Positions 1-8,876 are shown, counted from the first letter of the stretch. The stretch is 36,149 bases of DNA from Bacteroidales bacterium (GCA_025358455.1 JANYJP010000065.1:1-36149); one strand, 5' to 3'. The notes: generated from the sequence alone by a model not told the origin. A program made the numbers and translations.

Positions 1-2241
1 TTATGGGTTCAGGATGAATGGAGCTACGACAGGCATTTTGATAATGCAGATAGTTTATACCGTGTGATTAGTCACATGAGTACTACTGATGGAGAAAGCT
101 CTTTGAATGCAACAACACCTGCCCCATTAGCAAAAGCGTTGAAAGAAGAATTTCCTGAAATAATCAGATCTTCAAGATGTGGCATTGGTTCCATGTTATC
201 ATTTAAAATAGGAGATGAATTTATAGATGAAACAGCTGTCCCAGTTGATAATGATTTCTTAAAAATGTTTAATATTGAGTTTGTTGCAGGGGATATAAAT
301 AGCGCTTTAATAGCTCCGAACAACATTGTTCTAACAGAAAAAACAGCAAAGAAATATTTCGGTAACGAAGATCCGATCGGTAAAACATTGAAAATGGCTG
401 AATCTGATGAAATATATACAATTTCCGGAGTTGTAAAGAATCCACATAATAGTCATCTCTTGTATGATTTATTGATTCCAATAAAGCTTACAAAAGAGTT
501 TGAAAGCCTCAAAAGTGATAGGCAAATGTTTTGTTATAACTATGTTGAGCTAATAAAAGGTACCGACAGTAAAATGGTTAATGAAAAAATCCGAAATTTT
601 TTAAAAGATCATTCAAGCACGATGACTTTTGGGATTTCCCTTCAAAACATTAAAAAGATCCATTTGTATTCTTCCGGAAAATATGAACAGGATATAAAGG
701 GCAATGGTGACATTACTTATGTAAGAATTATGTGCCTCATTGCTGTTTTTATTCTTCTTATTGCCTGTATAAATTTTATGAACCTTTATACTGCACAATC
801 TGCCAGCAGGGCCAGGGAAATTGGTTTACGCAAAGTGGCAGGAGCAAACAGAAGAAAAATATTTGTTCAATTTATGGGAGAATCTTTGTTGCTGGTATTA
901 ATTTCCCACATAATAGCTATGATTTTAGTTGAATTGCTGCTGCCCGGTTTTAATAACCTTATTGGCAAACAACTTGATATTAACTATCAAAGCGCTCATT
1001 TATATATAGGGTTGATTGCAGTTATACTGTTTTGTGGTATATTGGCCGGAAGTTATCCAGCCTTGTATCTGTCTTCATTAAAGCCATTGAATACAATAAA
1101 GGGGGTAATTAATAAAAATCCCGGCAATGCACAATTCAGAAGAGTCCTGGTTATTTTCCAGTTTTCCTTGTCGGTCTTGCTAATCATTTGTACCTTAATT
1201 GTTGGAATTCAACTTAACTATATTCGAAATAAGAATCTTGGATTAAATAAAGATAACATAGGCTATTTTACTAGTCACACCAGACCTAAAGGCTCCGTAC
1301 TTGAAGACTTAAAAAAGGAGCTTTTAAACAACCCGGATATAGTAAGTATAACTCGGGGTAATAATCCTGTCAACATTGAGAATAATGCTAATGGCTTTAA
1401 TTGGAGAGAAAATAATGTAGGCAATGATTTTTCATTTAATATTTTGAGTTGTGATGCAGATTATGCCAATACCTTTCAACTTGACCTTGAGAAGGGGCGT
1501 TTTTTTTCCTCTGAATTTTCAACGGATTCTTCTGCAGCAGTAATCAATGAAAGTGCAGCAAAAATCATGGGATTTACTAATCCAATTGGGGAAATTATAT
1601 CGACGCCCTGGCAATCGAAATTACATATTATAGGCGTAGTAAAGAATTTTCACTATAGATCTATGCATTATAAAATTGAACCGCTTATTATGACATTAGA
1701 TCCGGATATCGAATTTTTTATCCGGATGAAGCCTGACAAAGTAACCTCAATAGTTCCTTACATTAAGAAAACTATTCAATCATTTAATCTGTCTTATCTC
1801 CTGAATTTTCATTTTTTGGCTGATGATTACGAAAACCTGTACCGTACAGAACAAAACATGAGTAAGATAATTTGTTATTCCTCGTTTCTTGCAATCTTCA
1901 TTTCGTGTCTGGGTCTTTTAGGACTGTCTGCATTTATGACAGCACGACGTACAAAAGAGATAGGAATAAGGAAAATAAATGGGGCAAAGTCCAATGAAAT
2001 ATTCACATTGATATCAGGAGAATATATTATATGGGTAGTGATTTCAATTATAATTGCATGCCCGGTTGCCTGGTATATCATGAATCAATGGTTGCATAAT
2101 TATGCATACCGGACTACTTTAAATCCATGGATTTTTGCTGTTGTTGGCCTGATTGTTCTCCTTATCGCACTGATGACAGTAGGTTTTCAATCGTATAAAG
2201 CCGCGAACAGAAATCCGGTCGATGCACTGAGGTATGAGTAG
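1..2241 (+). CDS. FtsX/MacB-type ABC transporter permease (5' partial)
   Basis: Inner-membrane permease of the MacB/FtsX family, which works with a separate ATPase to move or release substrates across the envelope. The reading frame is open from base 1, and residues encoded there (YDRHFDNADSLYRV) match the usual start of the periplasmic MacB domain, so the true start lies upstream and an ATG or GTG near 64 is internal. What follows is a periplasmic domain, a membrane helix with the AREIGLRKVAGANRRKI coupling motif, further helices, a second periplasmic domain, then a second FtsX unit with TKEIGIRKINGAKSNEI and the family-typical C-terminus NPVDALRYE. Two FtsX halves in one chain is normal for Bacteroidota members. 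The ATPase gene is not in the window. Substrate cannot be told from sequence. Confidence 0.93.
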   Translation, partial: LWVQDEWSYDRHFDNADSLYRVISHMSTTDGESSLNATTPAPLAKALKEEFPEIIRSSRCGIGSMLSFKIGDEFIDETAVPVDNDFLKMFNIEFVAGDINSALIAPNNIVLTEKTAKKYFGNEDPIGKTLKMAESDEIYTISGVVKNPHNSHLLYDLLIPIKLTKEFESLKSDRQMFCYNYVELIKGTDSKMVNEKIRNFLKDHSSTMTFGISLQNIKKIHLYSSGKYEQDIKGNGDITYVRIMCLIAVFILLIACINFMNLYTAQSASRAREIGLRKVAGANRRKIFVQFMGESLLLVLISHIIAMILVELLLPGFNNLIGKQLDINYQSAHLYIGLIAVILFCGILAGSYPALYLSSLKPLNTIKGVINKNPGNAQFRRVLVIFQFSLSVLLIICTLIVGIQLNYIRNKNLGLNKDNIGYFTSHTRPKGSVLEDLKKELLNNPDIVSITRGNNPVNIENNANGFNWRENNVGNDFSFNILSCDADYANTFQLDLEKGRFFSSEFSTDSSAAVINESAAKIMGFTNPIGEIISTPWQSKLHIIGVVKNFHYRSMHYKIEPLIMTLDPDIEFFIRMKPDKVTSIVPYIKKTIQSFNLSYLLNFHFLADDYENLYRTEQNMSKIICYSSFLAIFISCLGLLGLSAFMTARRTKEIGIRKINGAKSNEIFTLISGEYIIWVVISIIIACPVAWYIMNQWLHNYAYRTTLNPWIFAVVGLIVLLIALMTVGFQSYKAANRNPVDALRYE

Positions 2242-2279
2242 TAAAGGAAGTATAAGAATGATATTTGGAATAGGTTTTG

Positions 2280-2297
2280 CTGTTAATATGTTAACAG
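2280..2297. repeat. Small perfect inverted repeat upstream of the MG2 gene
   Basis: Arms CTGTTAA and TTAACAG flank a 4-nt spacer (TATG) in the 81-nt gap before the MG2-like gene. A partly related GTTAATCAAC follows at once. The size would suit an operator or weak hairpin, but it has no T-tract and no regulator is known, so the role is open. Confidence 0.35.
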
Positions 2298-2322
2298 TTA
2301 ATCAACAGAAGTAGATAATCCT

Positions 2323-4665
2323 ATGAAAAGAAAGCATTTTCTTTTATTGATTTTAATCCTTGTTTTGCATTTCCCTCTTCAGGCTCAAACCTATAGTTCC
2401 AAACAGATTGAACTTGCAGAAAGATTGGATTCACTGGCTACTAATGCACCGCCAGAGTCTGCTTATATCCAAACAAGTAAAGATATCTATGAAACAGGCG
2501 AAGATCTTTGGTTTAAAGTTTATTTGCTCAATTCACAAACATTGATTCCTTCATTACTAAGTAATACTCTTTACCTTCAATTAGTTAAAGAGGACAATAA
2601 AAAAATTGTCTGGCAAGAAAAATATGAAATTCAAAATGGTTTTGCGGACGGGAGGGTTTATCTCGAATCTGCTCTTCCTGAAGGTGACTACCTCCTTGAA
2701 GCATTTACTCCTCACTCAATTTTTAACGATATAACTGAATTTAGCGCTGTTAGAAAAATAAGAATAAAAACAGATATAACTCAAGAATCTAAAGTTATCT
2801 CGATACCTGAAATGATTAAGACTGTACAATTCACAACATTTCCTGAAGGTGGAAATCTAGTATCTGGAATTTATAGTAAATTGGCCTTTAAGGCAGTAAA
2901 AATAAGTGGATTGCCTTGTGATATTACGGGTACTTTATATGAAGATTCTACTCCTCTACTGACTTTTAAAAGTTTTCATGCCGGGATGGGAAGTCTTAAC
3001 TTTAAACCAAGTCTTGGGAAAAAGTACACAATTCGATTATTTAATCCTTCAATAGATAGCATTTTTTATTTACCTGAAATTTATCCTAATGGGATTTCCA
3101 TGCGATTAATTGCCAGAGACAATGAATCACTCTCTTTTAAAGTAACTCAAAGTCCCGGTCCTAATACAGATTCCATCTATTTAAGGATTCAATGTAGGGG
3201 GATTGTTTATGGAATGACTTCAGCCAAACTAACAAATGTCTTAATAATAAAAGTTCCTCTTGCAGGTCTTCCTCAGGGTATTGCTGAAGTAACAATGTTT
3301 AATAGCAATTTGATACCTGTAGCTGAGAGACTCATTTATATTAATAAGGACCAGAAACTTAATATAACCACACACTTATCAAAAGAAATATACCCCACCA
3401 GAGGAAAAGCAACCTTGATGATATCTGTAAAAGATGAATATGGACAACCAATAAAGGCAAATCTTGGAGTAAGTATTTTTGATAAACTATATCAAAATTC
3501 TAATGACGCAAATAACATTCTTACACATTATTATCTTTCTAGTCAGTTAAAGGGTAAAATATATAACCCATCTTTTTATTTCAATGGCAATAGTAAAGAC
3601 AGTGATGTAGCTTTGGATTTACTAATGTTGACACAAGGATGGAGAAAGTATGTATGGAATGAACCAACCCTTGAAAAATTACGAGATACAGGTGGAAAAA
3701 TAATTTTTGATGGGATAAAAGGGGAAATTTATTATCCGAACATGAAAAAAAAGATTCTCAAGGAGCATTTATTCGTTATGGCTTTTTCCCCGAACAAGGA
3801 TAGTATTAAGGTTGTAATACCAGCAGATTCGGCAGGGAACTTTTATGTTTCTGCAGACCGCTTGAAAGAATGGGAAAATGACTATGTTTATCTGAAACCA
3901 TTTGGACCTTATGAATCTAAACGCCAAAAAAAATCATGGGATCCTTTAGCAACTCCTGAATTTAATTTCCATATCAAATTTAAGAACCCTTTTGAAACAA
4001 TTAACCGGCTATTGAAAAATACTGAAATTACATACCCATTGCCTGAAATGATAAATGAAAACAATAACACTACCAACTTATATAAGATAGAGTCTGATGT
4101 TATCCAAATAAAGGAGGTTACCATCAGAGGACAAAAAGCAAAAACAGTCAGGGGAAAATATCTGGGATTTCTGGATAATATTGAAATGGATAAAGCGGAT
4201 GATGACTATGTCTGTAGATATGGTATTTTGAATTGTCCAAATCATGACCATAGTGATCAAGGTTCTTCAAAACCGATACAGGGTCATCAATATATGGTAA
4301 TTTATGACAATAACACCCCGGGTGTACACACGCGAATTATAACATACTGGCGGCCTCACTATTCAGAAAATGAATTGTTGAAGATAAATAATTTGTCGAG
4401 GATTAAGGCTTATTATGGTAATCGGGAATTTTACAAACCAAACTATGATCAGAAAACAGAAGAAGCTATAATACCTGATTTCCGTAATACCCTTCTTTGG
4501 GAGCCATCGGTTATCACAGATGAAAATGGAGAAGCTACTCTAAGTTTCTTTTGCTCTGATATTAATACTGATTTTATCGGCAGAATAGAAGGTGTTGATG
4601 GTAATGGTTTATTAGGATCGCAATACTTTAAATTCACAGTGAGAAAAATGAGACTTAAGCCTTAA
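2323..4665 (+). CDS. Secreted MG2-domain / TonB-plug-like protein
   Basis: A 780-aa exported protein of a family common in Bacteroidota that combines alpha-2-macroglobulin-like MG2 beta-sandwich domains with a TonB-receptor-plug-like segment. A signal peptide (hydrophobic residues about 6-20, cleavage near LQAQ) is clear. Residues about 40-130 carry the MG2-like stretch with DIYETGEDLWFKVYLL and LPEGDYLLEAFTP. Near residue 592 is IKEVTIRGQKAK, like the start of plug domains. The C-terminus has IPDFRNTLLWEP and DENGEATLSFFCSD, typical of the closing A2M-like domain. No thioester motif (CGEQ) is visible, so covalent trapping is not suggested. A tonB-like gene starts 2 nt after its stop, implying co-translation and a TonB-linked role at the outer membrane; the actual substrate is unknown. 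Confidence 0.8.
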   Translation: MKRKHFLLLILILVLHFPLQAQTYSSKQIELAERLDSLATNAPPESAYIQTSKDIYETGEDLWFKVYLLNSQTLIPSLLSNTLYLQLVKEDNKKIVWQEKYEIQNGFADGRVYLESALPEGDYLLEAFTPHSIFNDITEFSAVRKIRIKTDITQESKVISIPEMIKTVQFTTFPEGGNLVSGIYSKLAFKAVKISGLPCDITGTLYEDSTPLLTFKSFHAGMGSLNFKPSLGKKYTIRLFNPSIDSIFYLPEIYPNGISMRLIARDNESLSFKVTQSPGPNTDSIYLRIQCRGIVYGMTSAKLTNVLIIKVPLAGLPQGIAEVTMFNSNLIPVAERLIYINKDQKLNITTHLSKEIYPTRGKATLMISVKDEYGQPIKANLGVSIFDKLYQNSNDANNILTHYYLSSQLKGKIYNPSFYFNGNSKDSDVALDLLMLTQGWRKYVWNEPTLEKLRDTGGKIIFDGIKGEIYYPNMKKKILKEHLFVMAFSPNKDSIKVVIPADSAGNFYVSADRLKEWENDYVYLKPFGPYESKRQKKSWDPLATPEFNFHIKFKNPFETINRLLKNTEITYPLPEMINENNNTTNLYKIESDVIQIKEVTIRGQKAKTVRGKYLGFLDNIEMDKADDDYVCRYGILNCPNHDHSDQGSSKPIQGHQYMVIYDNNTPGVHTRIITYWRPHYSENELLKINNLSRIKAYYGNREFYKPNYDQKTEEAIIPDFRNTLLWEPSVITDENGEATLSFFCSDINTDFIGRIEGVDGNGLLGSQYFKFTVRKMRLKP

Positions 4666-4667
4666 AT

Positions 4668-5477
4668 ATGCAGACACCTGATTTTGATGATATTATCTTT
4701 GAAAAACTGAATAAGGAATATGGTGCATATCTCCTAAGAAAAAGATACAACCGTGTAGTTGTGATATCCATTATTCTGGCTGTTTTATTTGGGAGCATCA
4801 CAGTGTTAATTCCCTTCTTGAGTAAACCTGCACAAAAAAGTAAAGAAGTATATTCCTCTTTATTTGTAACAATGGAGAATTTAAAACCTCCCGGGCCAAG
4901 TGGTATTCCTGAGATGCCACCTCCTCCATTGTTGCCTCGATTAAAATCCTCAGTTTTAAGAAATGCGGAAAACTCATATGTTGCCCCCAACGTTGTTGAT
5001 TCAATTCTTCCAATTGAAAAGCCAGCTGAAGAAAAATCTGATTCCACAGGGTTGGATTTAGGAGATATAGGCGATATTAATGGTTCTGATAATGGTAGTG
5101 TGAATGGGACAGGTAATTACTCAGGTGGTGTTGAAGGCGGAACTGGTGGAGGTGGCGGAGATGGTAGCTATTCGTCGGTGGATATTATGCCGACATTCAA
5201 AGGAGGAGATATTAACAAATTCCGGGAATGGGTTCAGAAGAAAACCAAGTATCCGGAAGAAGCCACTATTAATGGGATACAAGGTAAAGTATATATAACT
5301 TTTATTGTAGAGAATGATGGCACTGTTTCAAATGTTAAAGTGGCAAAAGGAGTTGACCCATTAATAGATAACGAAGCCATAAAGACAGTTAAATCATCAC
5401 CAAAATGGTCTCCTGGAAAACTCAGGGGAATGAGTGTAAGAGTTTCTTATATTATTATGTTAGATTTCCAGCTTTAG
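4668..5477 (+). CDS. TonB-family energy transducer with Gly-rich linker
   Basis: Couples the inner-membrane proton motive force to outer-membrane TonB-dependent partners. The N-terminus (FEKLNKEYGAYLLRKRYNR) is the Bacteroidota TonB cytoplasmic tag, followed by one membrane helix at residues about 29-50, a short Pro-rich piece at 73-90, a Gly/Ser/Asn/Asp-rich linker at about 127-168, and the TonB C-terminal domain at 172-269 with the conserved YPEEA at 195-199 and a terminal beta strand. The linker is odd: TonB spacers are normally long and Pro/Lys-rich. The gene starts 2 nt after the MG2/plug-like gene, so it probably serves that protein. No exbB or exbD is nearby. Confidence 0.9.
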   Translation: MQTPDFDDIIFEKLNKEYGAYLLRKRYNRVVVISIILAVLFGSITVLIPFLSKPAQKSKEVYSSLFVTMENLKPPGPSGIPEMPPPPLLPRLKSSVLRNAENSYVAPNVVDSILPIEKPAEEKSDSTGLDLGDIGDINGSDNGSVNGTGNYSGGVEGGTGGGGGDGSYSSVDIMPTFKGGDINKFREWVQKKTKYPEEATINGIQGKVYITFIVENDGTVSNVKVAKGVDPLIDNEAIKTVKSSPKWSPGKLRGMSVRVSYIIMLDFQL

Positions 5478-5615
5478 AGTCAACTTATCGGGACTTTGCG
5501 AAAAATGCGGCACTGTGACTCAGACGGCACCTAATTAAACCGCCGGTGCTGTTATAATGCAAGCGGAGTCGGCAATATTGTCTGATAAATCATCTTGTTT
5601 TGATATTAACGATAA

Positions 5616-5975
5616 TTATTCTTAATTTGTGATATTAAAAAACTAGAGAAATGGTGCAATGATTTTGCCTTCTACTTCCTTGCTCAAGAATACTCGACTG
5701 TAATTATGAATTTAGAGAGTGCATCGGCAAAGAATGATACCATTAAAGAAGACCTCTATGTAAAGTACAAAGATAAGGAGGATGCGGAAAAAATTAGAAA
5801 AGAACTTGATAAGGCTGAGGGTAGAAAGCCAAAAGGATCATCTCCTAAGCCGATCCAGTCCCCTTTACTTTTAAAAACGATGCAATTCGCATATTTGGAG
5901 GGGATAATAAATGAAGTTGAATTTTGCAGAAGATTAAACCTAAAGCCAAATAAACTAGAACTTTTCTTGCAATGA
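5616..5975 (+). pseudogene. C-terminal remnant of an ImmA/IrrE-type protein (antitoxin-like partner)
   Basis: An ATG at 5706 gives an 89-aa product, but the same frame is open back to 5616, and that extra stretch reads KLEKWCNDFAFYFLAQEY, which resembles the EVWCNxFAxxFL region found after the HExxH site of ImmA/IrrE metallopeptidases. The C-terminal part, with SPLLLKTMQFAYLEGIINEVEFCRRLNLKPNKL, resembles the tail of such proteins where they pair with PIN/DUF4411 toxins. No HExxH or N-terminal helix-turn-helix was found upstream; a TAA at 5613 closes the frame. It is therefore read as a 5'-truncated, perhaps also internally shortened, gene. Its last 4 nt overlap the next start (ATGA). The alternative is a genuine short antitoxin starting at 5706. 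Confidence 0.6.
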
Positions 5976-6529
5976 GAATCCTTATTGATACTAGCTCATT
6001 ACTTGCTTTAGTAAAATACTATCGACCCTTTGATAAAGAGGATTTATTAAAAGAATTTTTCAAAAACAAGATTGACAACGGTAGCATTTTATTAATTGAT
6101 AAAGTATTCGAAGAGTCTAGATATTTGTCAAAGGAACAGATAATTAAGGATCTCGAATTCTTACAGGACAAAAAAAGACATTTTAAAACTGATGAGCTTT
6201 TGCCGACAAAAAAATTCTTTAATATTCTGGATAATCAACTATGCCAGGTTCAATTAAAAAATAGACTCTCATCAATTGAATATGAACAAAAGAGGAATGA
6301 ATATCTTGATTAAGCTGACGCAAAACTTATTTTATATTGCTATAATGAATCAAATGATTTAGGGCTTGATAATCCTCTGCTAGTTACGGAAGAAACAAGT
6401 GCTGAGAATGACAATAAAGTATTCAAAAAACTGCCAGCTGTTTGCTCCATTTTAAATATTGAACAATGTAACTTGCCGACACTAATAAAAGACCACTTTA
6501 AAATTAGACTAAGTCAATATTTGGATTAG
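5972..6529 (+). pseudogene. PIN-domain (DUF4411-like) toxin gene with in-frame TAA
   Basis: PIN-fold ribonuclease-like protein, the toxin half of a toxin-antitoxin-type pair. The first 113 codons begin with MRILIDTSSLLALVKYY (first acidic residue D6) and include VFEES (E47/E48). They are closed by TAA at 6311-6313. The same frame then runs on without interruption to TAG at 6527-6529 and encodes ADAKLILYCY, LLVTEETS, KVFKKLPAVCSIL and LPTLIKDHFKIRL, the usual C-terminal half of the family with the next catalytic Asp (codon 116) and the TEE motif. The full frame of 184 sense codons fits the family length. The 113-aa product would lack essential acidic residues, so the gene is probably dead. A sequencing error at the stop is the main alternative. 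Confidence 0.8.
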
Positions 6530-6555
6530 TTGTAGTGTCGAAAATAGACTACGAC
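6529..6555 (+). other. Inverted repeat just after the PIN pseudogene
   Basis: GTTGTAGT (6529-6536) and ACTACGAC (6548-6555) can form an 8-bp stem with one G-T wobble and an 11-nt loop, starting in the stop codon of the PIN frame. There is no run of T after it, so it is only a weak terminator candidate. Confidence 0.25.
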
Positions 6556-6637
6556 CTCTTCCTGGATCATTAGCGGGCATATCTCAGTACCGCGGAGCAG
6601 TTCCACGATATGACCGGAATAATGTTTCTAATTTATC

Positions 6638-6645
6638 TATATTTG
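6638..6645 (+). promoter_or_regulatory. Bacteroidota -7 promoter box before surE
   Basis: TATATTTG matches the TAnnTTTG -7 consensus of Bacteroidota primary sigma promoters and lies 19 nt before the surE ATG, giving a very short leader. No good TTTG -33 box was seen at the usual spacing. Confidence 0.4.
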
Positions 6646-6664
6646 TAACTCAAACAAATTATTT

Positions 6665-7447
6665 ATGGTTATTGAAAAAGATGATAAACTGATTCTTTTA
6701 ACAAATGATGATGGTTTATACGCCGCGGGATTAAAAACGCTTCTTGAGGTAATGGAGGAGTTCGGAAAGGTTGTACTTGTATCAACTCAGGAGAGTATGT
6801 CCGGAATGTCACAGGCCCTGACAGTTAAGACTCCTCTTCGTGTTAAACTTCTGGAAGAGAATGACAAACACCGGATCTATGCCTGTAACGGAACCCCTAC
6901 TGACAGCATAAAACTAGCTGTTAATCAATTGCTTGAAAGAGCTCCTGATTGGGTTGCTTCCGGAATAAATCACGGATCAAATGCATCTGTAAGCGTTCTT
7001 TATTCAGGTACAATGGCCGCGGCAATTGAAGGCTGTCTTTATGGCATCAGTTCCGTAGGATTTTCTCTTGATAACTTTTCACCCACTGCTGATTTTACTA
7101 TATGTAAAAAATACATTCGTATAGTTATGAAAAAGCTCGCATCAGAGCCATTACCTCCGGGTGTATGTCTGAATGTAAATATACCTGCAGCGAAAAAAGG
7201 TGAAATAAAGGGAATGAAAATATGCCGTCAGTCAAAAGGAAACTGGAAAGAGGAGTTTGAAAAGAGGAAAGATCCTATGGGAAAAACATATTACTGGCTG
7301 ACAGGGATATTTAAAAATCATGAACCGGAAGCAACAGACACAGATGAATGGGCAATCGCGAATAATTTTGTTTCGGTAGTTCCGGTTACTGTTGATATGA
7401 CTGCACACTGGTATATTGATAAACTTAAGGAAAGATTCAAAAAATGA
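6665..7447 (+). CDS. surE: 5'/3'-nucleotidase SurE
   Basis: Metal-dependent phosphatase that dephosphorylates nucleoside 5'- and 3'-monophosphates and is linked to stationary-phase survival. The 260-aa length is normal. The signature LLTNDDG gives metal ligands D15 and D16; S46 in ESMSGMSQAL and N102 in SGINHGSNAS complete the site, and YSGTMAAAIEG is the conserved loop that follows. The start at 6665 leaves ten residues before the first strand, which is plausible. It is the first gene of a surE / small membrane protein / lpxB set: its TGA overlaps the next ATG (ATGA), pointing to translational coupling. SurE next to lpxB is a recurring order in Bacteroidota. Confidence 0.96.
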   Translation: MVIEKDDKLILLTNDDGLYAAGLKTLLEVMEEFGKVVLVSTQESMSGMSQALTVKTPLRVKLLEENDKHRIYACNGTPTDSIKLAVNQLLERAPDWVASGINHGSNASVSVLYSGTMAAAIEGCLYGISSVGFSLDNFSPTADFTICKKYIRIVMKKLASEPLPPGVCLNVNIPAAKKGEIKGMKICRQSKGNWKEEFEKRKDPMGKTYYWLTGIFKNHEPEATDTDEWAIANNFVSVVPVTVDMTAHWYIDKLKERFKK

Positions 7448-7743
7448 CTTCCGCTGAAAAATATGATAAAGTAATAACCGGATTAATTCCCGGACTGATT
7501 CTTCCTCTGATTGTAGGATTGATAATTTTTCTCTTTTCATCGGGACATCTGACTCTTCATTCGTATCTTGCCAGAATTGCGGAATCAAATATAATTACAC
7601 ATGCAATTACCTTGTGTGTATTCCCCAACCTATTAATCTTTCTGATCTTTAACCGGTTCGATATGCTTCGCGCATCACGGGGAGTGCTTGCCATGACAAT
7701 AGTTTGGGCAGTAATTGTATTCTCTGTAAAATTTTTCGGATGA
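7444..7743 (+). CDS. Small three-helix membrane protein between surE and lpxB
   Basis: A 99-aa integral membrane protein that I do not recognise as a named family. Three hydrophobic segments at residues about 12-32, 50-69 and 80-98 are separated by short loops (SSGHLTLHSYLARIAESN and NRFDMLRASRG), with a charged N-terminus. Both ends overlap their neighbours by ATGA (7444-7447 and 7740-7743), so it must be translated with SurE and LpxB. The position next to a membrane-surface lipid A glycosyltransferase suggests an envelope role, but that is inference only. Confidence 0.82.
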   Translation: MTSAEKYDKVITGLIPGLILPLIVGLIIFLFSSGHLTLHSYLARIAESNIITHAITLCVFPNLLIFLIFNRFDMLRASRGVLAMTIVWAVIVFSVKFFG

Positions 7744-8867
7744 GATATTTCATAATTGCAGGAGAACAATCAGGTGACCTTCACGGATCAAACCTGATCA
7801 AAGGACTTTTTGAGTCTGACGAAAGAGCAGAGATTTTTTGCTGGGGTGGAGATCTTATGGAATCTGCCGGGGCAAAACTCCTGGTTCATTACAAAAAAAT
7901 GGCCTTCATGGGCTTCGTTGCTGTTCTTAAAAATCTGGGAGCAATATCCAAAAACCTTAAGCATTGTAAGCAACAAATAGAGGAATATAAACCAGATGTT
8001 ATAATTCTTATAGATTATCCGGGCTTTAACTTAAGAATAGCAGAATTTGCTAAAAAAGCAGGGTATAAAACCTTTTATTACATTTCTCCAAAATTATGGG
8101 CATGGAATGAAGGCAGAGTGAAGAAGATTAAAAAATATATCGACCGGATGTTCATCATTTTCCCGTTCGAGGTGGACTTTTACAAAAAGCATGGTATTTT
8201 CGTGAATTATTATGGAAATCCACTTGTTGACGAAACCGAAAAAAGAGTTTCATCGTATCTCCCCAAAAAAGATATGTGCATATCCCTGGGTATAAATGAT
8301 AAACCAGTTATTGCATTGTTGGCCGGAAGCCGCAGAAGTGAAATAGAGCTTATCCTGCCGGAGATATTAAAGGTGGTACCAAATTTTGCCAATTATCAGT
8401 TTGTGCTTGCAGGAGTTAAAAACATACCGGATGAACTATATAATAAAATCATTGGCAATTACGATGTTAAACTGATCAAGGAAAAGACTTATGAGGTTTT
8501 GCATGTATCAGAGGCAGCTCTTGTAACTTCCGGCACTGCAACACTTGAAGCAGCATTGCACGGTACGCCGCAAGTTGTTTGCTACAAGGGTGATTTTCTG
8601 TCAATGCTGATTGCATGGGTGGTTATTAAGGTCAAATATATTTCTCTTGTTAATCTGATAATGAATTCAGAAGTGGTTAAAGAATTAGTGCAGTATGACC
8701 TCAGTGAGAAAAGTATTTTAACTGAACTTAAAGCTATTCTGCCCGGAGGAATAAAAAGAGAAAAAATACTATCCGATTACAAAATCCTGAAGGACAAACT
8801 GGGGCCGGCTGGTGCTTCAGGAAGGATTGCAAGGGAAATGGTGGAGGAACTTGGGGAGGCTGACTAA
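7740..8867 (+). CDS. lpxB: Lipid-A-disaccharide synthase LpxB
   Basis: Glycosyltransferase that joins UDP-2,3-diacylglucosamine and lipid X to make the lipid A disaccharide at the inner-membrane face. The product begins MRYFIIAGEQSGDLHGSNLI, the family N-terminus, from an ATG at 7740 that overlaps the stop of the preceding gene. The frame is open a little further upstream (ATG 7704), but those 12 residues are not family-like. Other signatures are DVIILIDYPGFNLRIA, YYISPKLWAWNEGRVKKI, ALLAGSRRSEI and LVTSGTATLEAALHGTPQVV. The 375-aa length is normal. It shows that the organism makes lipid A, consistent with a Gram-negative envelope. Confidence 0.96.
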   Translation: MRYFIIAGEQSGDLHGSNLIKGLFESDERAEIFCWGGDLMESAGAKLLVHYKKMAFMGFVAVLKNLGAISKNLKHCKQQIEEYKPDVIILIDYPGFNLRIAEFAKKAGYKTFYYISPKLWAWNEGRVKKIKKYIDRMFIIFPFEVDFYKKHGIFVNYYGNPLVDETEKRVSSYLPKKDMCISLGINDKPVIALLAGSRRSEIELILPEILKVVPNFANYQFVLAGVKNIPDELYNKIIGNYDVKLIKEKTYEVLHVSEAALVTSGTATLEAALHGTPQVVCYKGDFLSMLIAWVVIKVKYISLVNLIMNSEVVKELVQYDLSEKSILTELKAILPGGIKREKILSDYKILKDKLGPAGASGRIAREMVEELGEAD

Positions 8868-8876
8868 GAATAAAAG

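Noticed and set aside
5478-6640. The GC-rich flanks of the PIN module as integron attC sites (an integrated cassette)
   Set aside because: GTTATAATGC near 5550 does not fit GTTRRRY, no matching site was found after the module, and there is no integrase gene.
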